This document shows positions 18,758 to 28,395 of a stretch of 64,000 nt of DNA, in pieces (position 1 is the first letter of the stretch; every line of letters begins with the position of its first letter). A model generated the notes under the pieces. That model was not told the DNA's origin, ran no database searches, and saw nothing but the letters and a program-made list of their open reading frames with translations. Origin of the DNA: Paenibacillus pabuli NBRC 13638 (GTDB lineage Bacteria; Bacillota; Bacilli; Paenibacillales; Paenibacillaceae); assembly GCF_001514495.1 (NCBI RefSeq), contig NZ_BCNM01000007.1, positions 186,001 through 250,000 of the forward strand, in the 5' to 3' direction. The translations under genes were made by a program, and so were the position numbers.

Positions 18758-21700
18758 ATGAAAAGGAATATCCTAATCATTGTGAGTATTATCATGCTGT
18801 TTGTTAGTGTATTTTCACTGGGCAATTGGCATTATCTTACCAGTAACCATCCCAAAATTGTACATGATGGAATTGTAAAGATAGATACTGAGCAATTACA
18901 AAGGCCGGTTAAGCTGGAAGGCGATTGGGACTTTTACCCAAATGTTCTAATTGCGACTTCGGAAAAACTGGATAGCTATCAGAATAAACGAATCACACTT
19001 GATGTACCATTTCATTGGAGGGAGTACGTAGAGCCCAATAAAGAGGGAATTTCCGTTGGGACCTATCATATCAGGGTTCATGTAACGACGGAGGGATTTT
19101 ACGGTTTGTTTATACGGACTATTCGTCAAGCAAATCGTGTGTTTATAAATGATGTTGAAGTAGGAGCGCGGGGGAAAACAAGCACAGTTTTAAGAGAATT
19201 TGGATCCGAAAATGATGATAAATATACCGTATTTGCTCGTAGCGAACATAAAGAACTGGATATTATTATCCAAGTAACCAACTATAATTCCCCACAGGCA
19301 GGTATTGTCTATCCTATTGAATTTGGGACGATGGGAGCCATTCAGCAACAATATCGTTGGAAGGTATTTTTTGATGCATTAGTATGTATTGGGCATGTGG
19401 TATTCGGAATCATCTATATCTTTACATTTTTACAGAATCGGAAACGCAAGGAAGAACTGTTCTTTGGTCTTTTTACCATCTCATTAGGACTTTATATGTC
19501 ATTTATTAACCAAAAAGTGTTCTTCCTATTGTTCCCTGACATTTTACCTGCCAATCAATTGCGTTTACAGCTCAGTATTATTCCGATCGCACTAATAGCT
19601 TTAACACTGTTTATTCATTCGATGTACCCGCAAGTACAAAAAAGAAGAACGATATATTTGCTTATGATTTTACTAGGGATTGTAATTGTTTTTTATGGTA
19701 TTTATAACCCCATTACCCAAAATCACAGGGCTTCTTCAGATTTGGAATTGTTTCTGAGAAAAATAGCCTATATCTGTGTTACGGCTCCAGTCATATTCTA
19801 TAATCTATGGACTCTTATTAAAGTAACACTACAACGTCTAGAAGGCGTTCGTTATGTTCTAATTGTGATTTCAGCGATTTGTTGTTATACCATTTTGCTC
19901 ATTTTTAACTTTATCATGGGTATTCCCATAGATTACACAGAATTCGCATTATTTTTACTTATATTATTCGGGTTTGCTTCGTTATTAAATTTCCGTGCGA
20001 ACCAGGCTATTTTGAAAATCCAGGCACTATCAGAGGAATTGCTTGCACATAATCAAATGAAGGATGTATTTTTACTGAACACTTCGCATGAATTACGCAC
20101 ACCTCTTAACGGTATTTTAAATTTATCGAAATCGTTAATGGAAGGAGCACAGGGACCCTTAAAACGAGCTCAACAGGAGCAAGTCATTTTAATTCATAGC
20201 GTCACTCAGCGTTTAGGACATTTAGTAGAGGATTTGTTGTTCTCTTCTAATCAAATGACCGGAGAAGTAAGGGTTGCCCCACGTAGTGTTCCACCCTCTG
20301 TTATTACTGAAGTCGTGTTGGAAATTCGCAGTGTGATGCCAAAGAATCATCAAGTAAGTGTTACTGCAGAAGTTGATTCGGAATTACCGAATATATACAC
20401 AGATGAATTACGTTTTAAGCAGGTTCTATACAACTTGCTGCACAACGCTATTAAATATACAGAAGTTGGGGAAATTGCTGTGACAGCCTATGCCCATCAA
20501 CATCAGATGGTCATCCAAGTAAGAGATACAGGCTGTGGTATTCCGGCACAAATTATTGATCGTATCTTTGATGCCTTTTACCAAGGAAATAATCATCATA
20601 CAAAAGAAGGGCTCGGTTTGGGATTAAGTATTACTAAAAATATTGTCGAAAAGTTAAAAGGTGAGATTTATGTTTCAAGTACCGTAGGAGAAGGTACTAC
20701 ATTTACATTTACAATGCCACTGGCCACTGACGAACAGATAAGCATTGAGCAATCATCTACAATTACCGGGCATAGAGCTAGAGAATTACAGCTTCAATTG
20801 CCTCTCATCTATAAAGGAAATAATAAAAAAATACTTGTGGTAGACGATAACCATGTCAATATAAAGGCTTTAGCTGAGGCACTAAGACTTAAGGGATATA
20901 CTGTAATTGCAGTAGACAATGGTTTCGATGCAGTAGATTATATTAAAACCAATCAGGTAGATTGTATGTTAATCGATTTAATGATGAATGGAATGTCAGG
21001 TTATGAGCTATGTAAGCGAGTACGAAAACAATTTGATATGCTGGAATTACCGATTATTATCTTAACAGCGATCATGAAGCATTCTGATTTAGTGTTATCT
21101 TTAAAAGTTGGTGCAAATGATTACTTACAAAAACCTATTTTAATGGATGAACTATTTATTCGTATTGAATCTCTGTTAGCCGTCCGTCAATCTTCAATTG
21201 ACGCAATTGAAGTAGAAATGAATTATTTGTATTCACAGGTCACACCGCATTTTGTCTACAACACGCTGAATACAATTATTGGGTTAAGCTATACGGATAT
21301 GGACAACACCCGTGAAGCGCTCTACTGTCTGGCGACCTACTTCCGTGCCAAACTTAATGTTCATTACCGAAATAGCTTTGTCTCTGTTGAAGAAGAGATG
21401 GAGCTTGTCAAGGCATACTTATATATTGAAAAGATGCGTTATGCTGATCGTTTAAATATTAAATATGATATTGATGAATCCATTCAATTAATGATTCCAG
21501 CACTATCCATTCAGCCATTAGTTGAAAATGCTGTTTTCCATGGTATCTCTAAGAAACAATCAGGCGGTACAATTGAGGTAAGTATTCAACGGGAAGGGCA
21601 ATTTGTCCGAATTAAAATCTATGATAATGGTGTAGGTATTCCCGAGGAAAAACTTCAGAAGCTGATAAATGAAGAAAGCACACGTATTGGGTTTATGAAC

Positions 21701-21808
21701 CCATTAAAAAAATTCAAATTAATGAAAAATGCAAGTTTACGTTTATACAGCGAGGAAGGAAAGGGAACAACTATTGTCATTTTATTACCAGAGGGTGGTG
21801 GAGCATGA
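18758..21808 (+). CDS. Hybrid sensor kinase with two kinase modules (HisKA and LytS type) around a receiver domain
   Basis: About 1016 residues. A membrane anchor and an extracytoplasmic beta domain (about 25-195) resemble 7TMR-DISM sensors. A multi-helix membrane region follows (about 200-420), then HisKA with His444 in HELRTPLNG and a HATPase domain (DTGCGIP, GLGLGLSI). A receiver domain has Asp740 (LIDLMMNGMSG) and Lys in QKPI. A second, LytS-like kinase module has His831 in TPHFVYNTLN and its own HATPase (DNGVGIP). GGAGG lies seven bases before the ATG at 18758; the ATG at 18752 touches it. The gene overlaps the regulator gene by four bases. Confidence 0.88.
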   Translation: MKRNILIIVSIIMLFVSVFSLGNWHYLTSNHPKIVHDGIVKIDTEQLQRPVKLEGDWDFYPNVLIATSEKLDSYQNKRITLDVPFHWREYVEPNKEGISVGTYHIRVHVTTEGFYGLFIRTIRQANRVFINDVEVGARGKTSTVLREFGSENDDKYTVFARSEHKELDIIIQVTNYNSPQAGIVYPIEFGTMGAIQQQYRWKVFFDALVCIGHVVFGIIYIFTFLQNRKRKEELFFGLFTISLGLYMSFINQKVFFLLFPDILPANQLRLQLSIIPIALIALTLFIHSMYPQVQKRRTIYLLMILLGIVIVFYGIYNPITQNHRASSDLELFLRKIAYICVTAPVIFYNLWTLIKVTLQRLEGVRYVLIVISAICCYTILLIFNFIMGIPIDYTEFALFLLILFGFASLLNFRANQAILKIQALSEELLAHNQMKDVFLLNTSHELRTPLNGILNLSKSLMEGAQGPLKRAQQEQVILIHSVTQRLGHLVEDLLFSSNQMTGEVRVAPRSVPPSVITEVVLEIRSVMPKNHQVSVTAEVDSELPNIYTDELRFKQVLYNLLHNAIKYTEVGEIAVTAYAHQHQMVIQVRDTGCGIPAQIIDRIFDAFYQGNNHHTKEGLGLGLSITKNIVEKLKGEIYVSSTVGEGTTFTFTMPLATDEQISIEQSSTITGHRARELQLQLPLIYKGNNKKILVVDDNHVNIKALAEALRLKGYTVIAVDNGFDAVDYIKTNQVDCMLIDLMMNGMSGYELCKRVRKQFDMLELPIIILTAIMKHSDLVLSLKVGANDYLQKPILMDELFIRIESLLAVRQSSIDAIEVEMNYLYSQVTPHFVYNTLNTIIGLSYTDMDNTREALYCLATYFRAKLNVHYRNSFVSVEEEMELVKAYLYIEKMRYADRLNIKYDIDESIQLMIPALSIQPLVENAVFHGISKKQSGGTIEVSIQREGQFVRIKIYDNGVGIPEEKLQKLINEESTRIGFMNPLKKFKLMKNASLRLYSEEGKGTTIVILLPEGGGA

Positions 21809-22914
21809 ACATAATTATTGTTGATGATGAAAAAATGGCAATCGATGTATTAAGCATTATGATTAAACGGCTGACACAATTCCAGGTTTCAATCAAGGGG
21901 GCATTTACAAATGCAGTAGATGCCCTTCGTTTTCTGGAGAAAGAGGCCATTGAACTTGTCTTTTTAGATATCGAAATGATCGATATGCACGGTATGCAAA
22001 TAGCTAGACAACTGTTACAAAAATACCCATCCTTACAAATCATTTTTGTGACAGCACATGCGCAATTCGCAGTGGATGCTTTTGAAGTAGAGGCAACCGA
22101 TTATTTATTAAAGCCTGTACATGAAAAACGGTTGATTACAGCGCTAACAAAAGCACAGAAAAAGTCGCAATTCCAAGTTAAAGCGCCCCCTAATAATAAA
22201 AAAAACCTTTTATACGCTCATACTCTAGGCAGTTTCTACCTGCTTGATACTCAGCAAGAGGTAGTAAAATGGCGTACAAGGAAAGTACGCGAACTTTTTT
22301 TATTCTTATTATTTAATCAAAAAAGACCAATGTCCAATGCCATCATCTCAGAAGAGTTATGGATAAATTTGGACTTCGAAAAGGCCTCAAGTAATTTACA
22401 TACCTCCATTTATCAATTGAGAAAGCTTTTAAAAGAAAAGGGAATACAAGACCCGATTCAATTAGTAAATAATCACTACCAACTAAATGCTGAAATTGAA
22501 AGTGATTATGAGGAGCTCAATCAATTGCTCGAACGGGAAAAACATGATGAAAAATCTATTCAACAGTTAATTAATTGCTATGAGGGAGATTATTTAGTGG
22601 AGGAAGATTACTTATGGGCTATTCAAATAAGACTCCGGTTAAAGCAGGGTGTACTGCATGCACTTGAACAATATGTCACTAGCACAAACTCAGTTAATTC
22701 CTTACTCAAATTCAATTGTTTACAAATGATGCTACAATTGGATGAATTCAATGATCAATATATGTTTTTATTATTAGAATTCTTAATTGAACAAAACAAA
22801 AAACAAGATTGTTTAAAATTCTTTGAAACTATACAAGCCAAATTAGCTGAAATTGGTCTCTCTGTTCCCGAAAGGATTCATAGAAGATATAACGAATATT
22901 TGGTCAATGTATAA
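21805..22914 (+). CDS. Response regulator with SARP/BTAD output domain
   Basis: A 369-residue protein. The receiver domain (1-120) has acidic residues IIVDDEK, phospho-acceptor Asp55 (VFLDIEM), Thr in VTAH and Lys in LLKPV. Residues about 140-215 form an OmpR-like winged helix (VVKWRTRKVRELFLFLLFNQ...NLHTSIYQLRKLLKEKG). Residues about 225-365 have the helical bacterial transcriptional activation pattern (ELNQLLER...YEGDYLVEEDYLWA). The BTAD-like module identifies a SARP-type activator. Translation is probably coupled to the kinase gene through an ATGA overlap. Likely targets are the 11-bp repeat sites at 13399 and 18639. Confidence 0.85.
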   Translation: MNIIIVDDEKMAIDVLSIMIKRLTQFQVSIKGAFTNAVDALRFLEKEAIELVFLDIEMIDMHGMQIARQLLQKYPSLQIIFVTAHAQFAVDAFEVEATDYLLKPVHEKRLITALTKAQKKSQFQVKAPPNNKKNLLYAHTLGSFYLLDTQQEVVKWRTRKVRELFLFLLFNQKRPMSNAIISEELWINLDFEKASSNLHTSIYQLRKLLKEKGIQDPIQLVNNHYQLNAEIESDYEELNQLLEREKHDEKSIQQLINCYEGDYLVEEDYLWAIQIRLRLKQGVLHALEQYVTSTNSVNSLLKFNCLQMMLQLDEFNDQYMFLLLEFLIEQNKKQDCLKFFETIQAKLAEIGLSVPERIHRRYNEYLVNV

Positions 22915-23075
22915 ATTAAAGTGGCACTCTTTGGAAGCATACTGAGCTCCACGATCCAAATGGTGAGTGAGTCCAGATTTACATCTTCTCCACTCGAAAG
23001 TTCGTCAAACTAAAAAAAGCAGCTCAGTGAGCAATGATGTATCCACAAGACTTGTTCTGGCTATAGACGAGTAAG

Positions 23076-23118
23076 AGGGGCGTCCCGCCATGTTTACATG
23101 GTTTGGACACCCCTTTTT
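23076..23118. terminator. Bidirectional terminator between the regulator and the SLH protein genes
   Basis: AGGGGCGTCC pairs with GGACACCCCT across a loop that itself contains CCATG/CATGG; TTTTT follows on the plus strand. Confidence 0.7.
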
Positions 23119-23137
23119 AAGTTATATATGCTGATTT

Positions 23138-26100
23138 TTATTTCTGCGCCGCAGCCTCAATGTCTGCATAAGCCCAGTGTGCTGCTGGTACGTCTGTAAA
23201 AGATGGCGTAGTTACGCCTGTTGCCGGCATCCGTTTGAACAGTACATTTAATACTTTCACGGCTTCAGCACGTGTCAGTTTGCTGTCCGGTTTAAATGTA
23301 TCATCGTTATACCCGGTCATCAGGCCAGCGGATTGCACATAGGCAATCGCATCGGAAGCCCAAAGGTCGGCGGACACATCTGTGAATCGAGCACCTTCCG
23401 CTGCTTGTGATATGCTGCTTGTCACGTCTGTGCTTTGTTGCTGCATCCAGCGATACGCAATGGTCGCCATTTGTGCGCGGGTAATCGTACCTTCCGGTGC
23501 AAATTGAGTCGCGCTCATACCGTTCATAATGCCTGCGGATTGCGCCTTTTGAATATCACTGGCTGCCCAATGAGCTGCCGATACATCGGTATAGTTTACA
23601 GCGTTCGCAGATGTGATTTTCGCTTCATCAGACAGATTACGAGCCAGCATCGCTGCCATTTGCGCACGGGTTACGAATGCATCCGGACGGAAATCAGCAC
23701 CAAAGCCGTTGATATACGGGTTGTGCAAGCCTTGGGAAGCTTTCAGTCCGTCCACCACAACGAGCGTGAATGTGCTGAATTTGTTAACTGTAAATTCAAT
23801 GCCTTCACTGGAGTCGCTGAGCTTCACCAGTTTGCCTTGAATCAACTCTTTTGTACCGTCACTGTGTTCAATGTACACAGCCAGGTTGTCCAGCGCCTGC
23901 TGACGAGCAGTAGGATCCGTGGGAAGACTGTCACGCAGCGGCAAGGTCAGTGTTACTTCATGGCTTAGCATATTGGTTTCAATTTCAACCGGACGAGCCA
24001 GTACTTTTACGTTTGAATTCGGAGTGATCTGTTGGATCAACTGCTCTTTCTTCGCACGCTCTTCCACTTCCTTGCGCTCCGATTCCTGTTTCATGGGAAC
24101 GACACGGAAGTACAGATCCTGGTCAAATCCGGCAATCGACTTCGTTGGAACCGAGATGATTGTATTCTCTGTGGAAATTTCCAGGTTAAGCTCTCCATCA
24201 TTCAGCTGTTTCACTGCTGCTTTTGGCAGTTCAATGCGTGTCTCGGAAACAGCATCTTTGGCGTCAGGGATGATAATGCGTGCCGTATTCATGTTCAATT
24301 GCTTCGCTTTTTCCACCGATTCCTTGGCAATTGCCTCAGACATCTTCACGAGATCTTTAATTGTACCGTTGGCCTCGGTTGTACGTGTAATTGGCGTCTT
24401 GGTCAGGTTAGTTCCATTAACCCCGTTCACATCCACGACGATCTGTTCCTGCTTGGTTGTTAGCGTCGGTGTGGAGGTTACTGGTACTGTTGTGGACGAT
24501 CCACCGCCTGTGCTTCCACCCGGGTTAGGTGTTGAACCATTACCATTACCATTTCCGTTACTGCTATCGCCATTTGCCGTGAAGACAATCTTCACCGCAC
24601 GTCCTGGCAATTCATCACTAATCGCTTTATAACGAACCCATACGGTTTTGTCACCGCTAAAATCAAATTTCTGAATGGAGGCAACATCAATCCAATTCAG
24701 TTTGCCATTAAAGGACATCTCCATCCTGTCATCCAAGCCAGTTATGGTGTTGTTGATATCATTTCCGGTTACATTCGGGGCCGTAAAGAATCGGTTGATT
24801 ACATATTGTAGATTTCCAACGTCCTCGTAGCTGTCTTGTTCATTAAGCACCCATTCTGCCAGTTCTTTTTTGCCTTCAGGGTTGAGTTCAGCTCTCTTGG
24901 ATAAATCAAGTTCACCTGAAAGATTGAATTTGTATTGGTCAAAGAAATTATGTCCATTAAACTGTTCACTCATGGTTGTCTCAAGCCATTGATTCATCTG
25001 GTCTATAGTCGTGGCATTCTCGATAGGTTCGAATGGTATGGATAAGAGTCCAAGGACAAAGCGCGGATCGGCGATCTCCACTTCAGCCTGTTTTGAATTT
25101 CGTTCCACTCCCAATAAATGCAGGTACTTAAAAGCAAATATAGGCTTGTTCACCTTGCTTCGTTCCAGATGATGCAGCCCAACTTGGCGAAGCATATCGG
25201 TCTCAGGGTCATCAAAATAGTCCCGTCCTTCAGACAGTTTCTGTGCAAATCGGTCCAACTTACCCTGAAGTACGCCTAATTCCGTCTGCTCCCAGATCAA
25301 CTGAGCCTGGACAGCAAGCTCAATCATATATTGAACTTGTTGCTTATTATCATAGCTCCTTTTGATATTATCGATCAGGAACCCAGCCACATAGTCTTTG
25401 ACCTGCTTAGATAAAGAACCGTATTCATTTGGTAAAGTAATATCCAAATCAGGATTCTCCATAGCCAGGCGCATAGCGTCTATATTTTTGTTAACTCTTG
25501 CCGCATTTACGGCAGCCAACGCTTCACTTTCATTGTCAGGAAAAAATTGATTAAAAGCGGTCTGAACGGCCTCATAGGTTGCATATCCACCACTCGGTCT
25601 TAAACTTATCATGTGGTCAGCCAGTTGCCCCTGCTCCTCTGGCGTCAGGTTATCCATTTTGTTTATATCCAGAGACAAGCTCTCCATCGGGTTTTCCGGG
25701 TTATTTGTATTGTATGACTGGATGTCCCACTGAAGCTCGAGCAGCTTCTGCAACGATGACAACATATCTTCTGCCGTCTCCGCCTTATTATTAATTAAAG
25801 GTGTGTCCATTACTGCTGTATCCGTATAAGACAGAACACGTGAAATAGAAGGGCTTCTTTTGAGCCTGAACTCATATAAATACGCCGTCATACGTTTTTC
25901 AATTGCTGATGATTCAAGATACATGTCAACCAAATGATAGAATTGACTTCCCGCGGCAGGATACTCGAAATACTGTTTTCGCTCTGTTTGCTTAGCATAT
26001 AAGTCATCTAGCGCAGCTACTGCATTCGGCCCCCCGATTTGGCGAGTCACTTCAAGGGCTTTCAGAGCTAATTGCACCAAAAACTGAACTTGCTCCTTGT

Positions 26101-26746
26101 TTTCGTATCCATCGTTAGTCGGTGAATCAATACCCAGCAAGAATGCTGCGATGTCCGACTGATCATCTTCAGACAACGATTTGAAATCAGGCGCAGCTAT
26201 GAATTGTTCATTACTCAGCAACTCAATTACTGCTGGTATGAAATTGGCGTTCTCACGCTCATTTCTTTTTTTAATATCATTGAACTGATCCAACTCACTC
26301 AGCTGCACAGTGAATTCGATAGATTGCATTTGATATGCAGTTTCCAAATTTCGATCTTTAACAACGACATTGAAATAGTACGTATCGCCTTCTACTAAAT
26401 TCGTGATTATTTTCGTAAACGTACCATCTGGAGAAGCTGAACCATTAATCCAATCATTATCGTAGGGATGACCTGATGTTGTCCTGATTTCTTCCATATT
26501 TTCAAGATCAGAATCGTTGGATATGTAAACCTGGTAATTTACATCAGGTGGGGTAGAAGATCCGGATTCTGCATACTTCCATTGCAATTCAATTGAGTTC
26601 TCGTTCACATACTTTATCGTTAATAGACCATTATTTCCTGGTGCTAGATACGATGCTTCTGCACTTACCTTTCCTGCTGGTGCTGCCAACCATGGAGCTA
26701 CCAACACTAAAATGAGCAGCATGCTAATTATTTTCCTGTACTGCAT
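23138..26746 (-). CDS. SLH-anchored surface protein with N-terminal FN3-like domain
   Basis: A 1202-residue secreted protein. A signal peptide (1-30, ending KVSAEA) is followed by a fibronectin type III-like domain (about 38-150). A long mostly helical region (about 150-700) has two segments that resemble each other (AAFLLGIDSPTNDGYENKEQVQFLVQLAL and AGFLIDNIKRSYDNKQQVQYMIELAV). After a Gly/Ser/Asn linker comes a beta-rich domain (about 780-1000), then three C-terminal SLH domains (TRAQMAAMLARN, TRAQMATIAYRW, TRAEAVKVLNVL). It ends soon after FTDVPAAHWAYADIE, so the last repeat is short. No enzyme motif was recognised. The helical repeat region has no family name I can give. Confidence 0.8.
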   Translation of the reverse strand: MQYRKIISMLLILVLVAPWLAAPAGKVSAEASYLAPGNNGLLTIKYVNENSIELQWKYAESGSSTPPDVNYQVYISNDSDLENMEEIRTTSGHPYDNDWINGSASPDGTFTKIITNLVEGDTYYFNVVVKDRNLETAYQMQSIEFTVQLSELDQFNDIKKRNERENANFIPAVIELLSNEQFIAAPDFKSLSEDDQSDIAAFLLGIDSPTNDGYENKEQVQFLVQLALKALEVTRQIGGPNAVAALDDLYAKQTERKQYFEYPAAGSQFYHLVDMYLESSAIEKRMTAYLYEFRLKRSPSISRVLSYTDTAVMDTPLINNKAETAEDMLSSLQKLLELQWDIQSYNTNNPENPMESLSLDINKMDNLTPEEQGQLADHMISLRPSGGYATYEAVQTAFNQFFPDNESEALAAVNAARVNKNIDAMRLAMENPDLDITLPNEYGSLSKQVKDYVAGFLIDNIKRSYDNKQQVQYMIELAVQAQLIWEQTELGVLQGKLDRFAQKLSEGRDYFDDPETDMLRQVGLHHLERSKVNKPIFAFKYLHLLGVERNSKQAEVEIADPRFVLGLLSIPFEPIENATTIDQMNQWLETTMSEQFNGHNFFDQYKFNLSGELDLSKRAELNPEGKKELAEWVLNEQDSYEDVGNLQYVINRFFTAPNVTGNDINNTITGLDDRMEMSFNGKLNWIDVASIQKFDFSGDKTVWVRYKAISDELPGRAVKIVFTANGDSSNGNGNGNGSTPNPGGSTGGGSSTTVPVTSTPTLTTKQEQIVVDVNGVNGTNLTKTPITRTTEANGTIKDLVKMSEAIAKESVEKAKQLNMNTARIIIPDAKDAVSETRIELPKAAVKQLNDGELNLEISTENTIISVPTKSIAGFDQDLYFRVVPMKQESERKEVEERAKKEQLIQQITPNSNVKVLARPVEIETNMLSHEVTLTLPLRDSLPTDPTARQQALDNLAVYIEHSDGTKELIQGKLVKLSDSSEGIEFTVNKFSTFTLVVVDGLKASQGLHNPYINGFGADFRPDAFVTRAQMAAMLARNLSDEAKITSANAVNYTDVSAAHWAASDIQKAQSAGIMNGMSATQFAPEGTITRAQMATIAYRWMQQQSTDVTSSISQAAEGARFTDVSADLWASDAIAYVQSAGLMTGYNDDTFKPDSKLTRAEAVKVLNVLFKRMPATGVTTPSFTDVPAAHWAYADIEAAAQK

Positions 26747-26839
26747 ATACGCTTTCCTCCCTCATCTCGCTTATCGAAATATAGGCCTATTGTATTACGC
26801 AACTCTGAACGGATTCTGAACATTCGCTCCAATAAACGG

Positions 26840-26878
26840 AAAAAGATCCGGCATGTAGGTGAAAAACAGGCCGGATCT
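26840..26878 (-). terminator. Terminator after the glycerate kinase gene
   Basis: On the minus strand AGATCCGGC and GCCGGATCT form a perfect 9-bp stem followed by TTTT. The rest of the 374-bp gap 26747-27120 shows no gene; the promoter of the SLH gene must lie in it. Confidence 0.75.
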
Positions 26879-27120
26879 CAAATATTTTTCGTCATTATTC
26901 ATCATTTTTATTTCTTTGAGTAATTATAGAGACCTACATTTCACAAAATTTAAGACTCTGCTGGACACGCTTCGCAGTTTCATTTATCCCAATGGTAGCA
27001 TGTCAACGACTGCGGAGGCTCTCAACATCAGCGCAGTACACTGTAATGCTCCTATCCATGTAGACATCCACCGTTCAGTCTCTTACACGCTTAACACCCT
27101 CATAACCTCATCACAGGATT

Positions 27121-28269
27121 TTAAGAGATCAGACCCAATTTCAGCACTCTCGCAATATTCTCGGTTGTACGCTCCACATTCTCCGGGCCTTCGCGCAGAA
27201 GTCGTTTCAGATCAGCCGCACCCGGCACAATACCGAACACCGCGTCAATGCCTTCAGAGTACAACGTATCTATCCCTTCACCAACGTAACCTGCGATGGC
27301 GATAACCGGCTTGCCTGCTTCCTTGGCTGCCCGCGCCACGCCGTATGGTGTCTTGCCAAATTTCGTTTGAAAATCAATGCCGCCTTCGCCCGTAAATACT
27401 ACATCCGCATGTACCAGCTTGTCACGTAATCCAGTGTATTCAATGACAATTTCAACGCCTTTGCGCAGCACAGCCTGTGTAAAAATCAAAAGCCCTGCGC
27501 CCAAACCACCCGCGGCACCTGCACCCGGCACATCACGTATATCCTTGGTCAGCTGCTGCTTCACTATATCTGCATAATGGGACAAATTCGCATCCAGCGC
27601 CTGTACCATCTCCGGTGTAGCTCCCTTCTGCGGCCCAAACACCCGCGAAGCGCCATGCTCCCCGCATAACGGATTCGTTACGTCACAGGCGACAATGAAC
27701 TCCACGTCCCGTAAACGCTCATCCAGGCCGGACACATCGATATGCGCCAACTGATCAAGTGCGCCGCCTCCGCGTGCAAGCGGCTGTCCGTGTGCATCCA
27801 GAAACGTTGCACCAAGCGCTTCGGCCATGCCCGTTCCCCCATCGTTGGTCGCACTGCCACCAATACCAATAATGATTTTGCGAATACCTTGATCCAGACA
27901 CACCCGAATCAGCTCTCCCGTGCCATAGGTTGACGTGCGAAGCGGGTTCCGGGTTTCCTTGTTCACCAGATGAATGCCGCTCGCCGATGCCATCTCAATC
28001 GCCGCCGTTAACCCATCGCCCAGAATGCCATACTGCGCAAGTACAGGCTGCCCCAGTGGCCCGCTCACCTCTCTCTGGTGGATTACGCCGCCAGAAGCAT
28101 CTACCAGTGACTGCACGGTGCCTTCGCCTCCGTCAGCCATCGGTACATGAATATAACTCGCGGTTGGGTAGACTTTACGCAAACCTTTTTCCATGGCCAC
28201 ACATACTTCTTTCGCTGTCATGCTCTCTTTAAATGAATCCGGTGCCAGTACAAATGTCGTCTCTCTCAT
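27121..28269 (-). CDS. Glycerate kinase (GlxK/GarK family)
   Basis: A 382-residue enzyme that phosphorylates D-glycerate to 2-phosphoglycerate. The family opening FVLAPDSFKESMTAKEVC, the ADGGEGTV motif, IGIGGSATNDGG and a C-terminal TGEGGIDFQT...GKPVIAIAG are all present. The ATG at 28269 is preferred, with a G-rich site (GAGGGGG) upstream; a GTG at 28311 would add 14 residues with no family counterpart. It stands alone with its own terminator. Confidence 0.9.
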   Translation of the reverse strand: MRETTFVLAPDSFKESMTAKEVCVAMEKGLRKVYPTASYIHVPMADGGEGTVQSLVDASGGVIHQREVSGPLGQPVLAQYGILGDGLTAAIEMASASGIHLVNKETRNPLRTSTYGTGELIRVCLDQGIRKIIIGIGGSATNDGGTGMAEALGATFLDAHGQPLARGGGALDQLAHIDVSGLDERLRDVEFIVACDVTNPLCGEHGASRVFGPQKGATPEMVQALDANLSHYADIVKQQLTKDIRDVPGAGAAGGLGAGLLIFTQAVLRKGVEIVIEYTGLRDKLVHADVVFTGEGGIDFQTKFGKTPYGVARAAKEAGKPVIAIAGYVGEGIDTLYSEGIDAVFGIVPGAADLKRLLREGPENVERTTENIARVLKLGLIS

Positions 28270-28395
28270 CTTCTTCCGCCCCCTCGAAGTTGATTTTGAC
28301 CGTTCATTCACACCATCGATCTAACGTTACACAAACCGAACAGCCTGTTGCGCGGACATCCGTGGCGGCAGGCTGCTTCATGGGTTTACTCCTTA

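Noticed and set aside
25828..25842. CACGTGAAA inside the second SLH gene as a third parS site
   Set aside because: Only the central and one flanking part match; the left half differs at several positions and it is inside a coding region.
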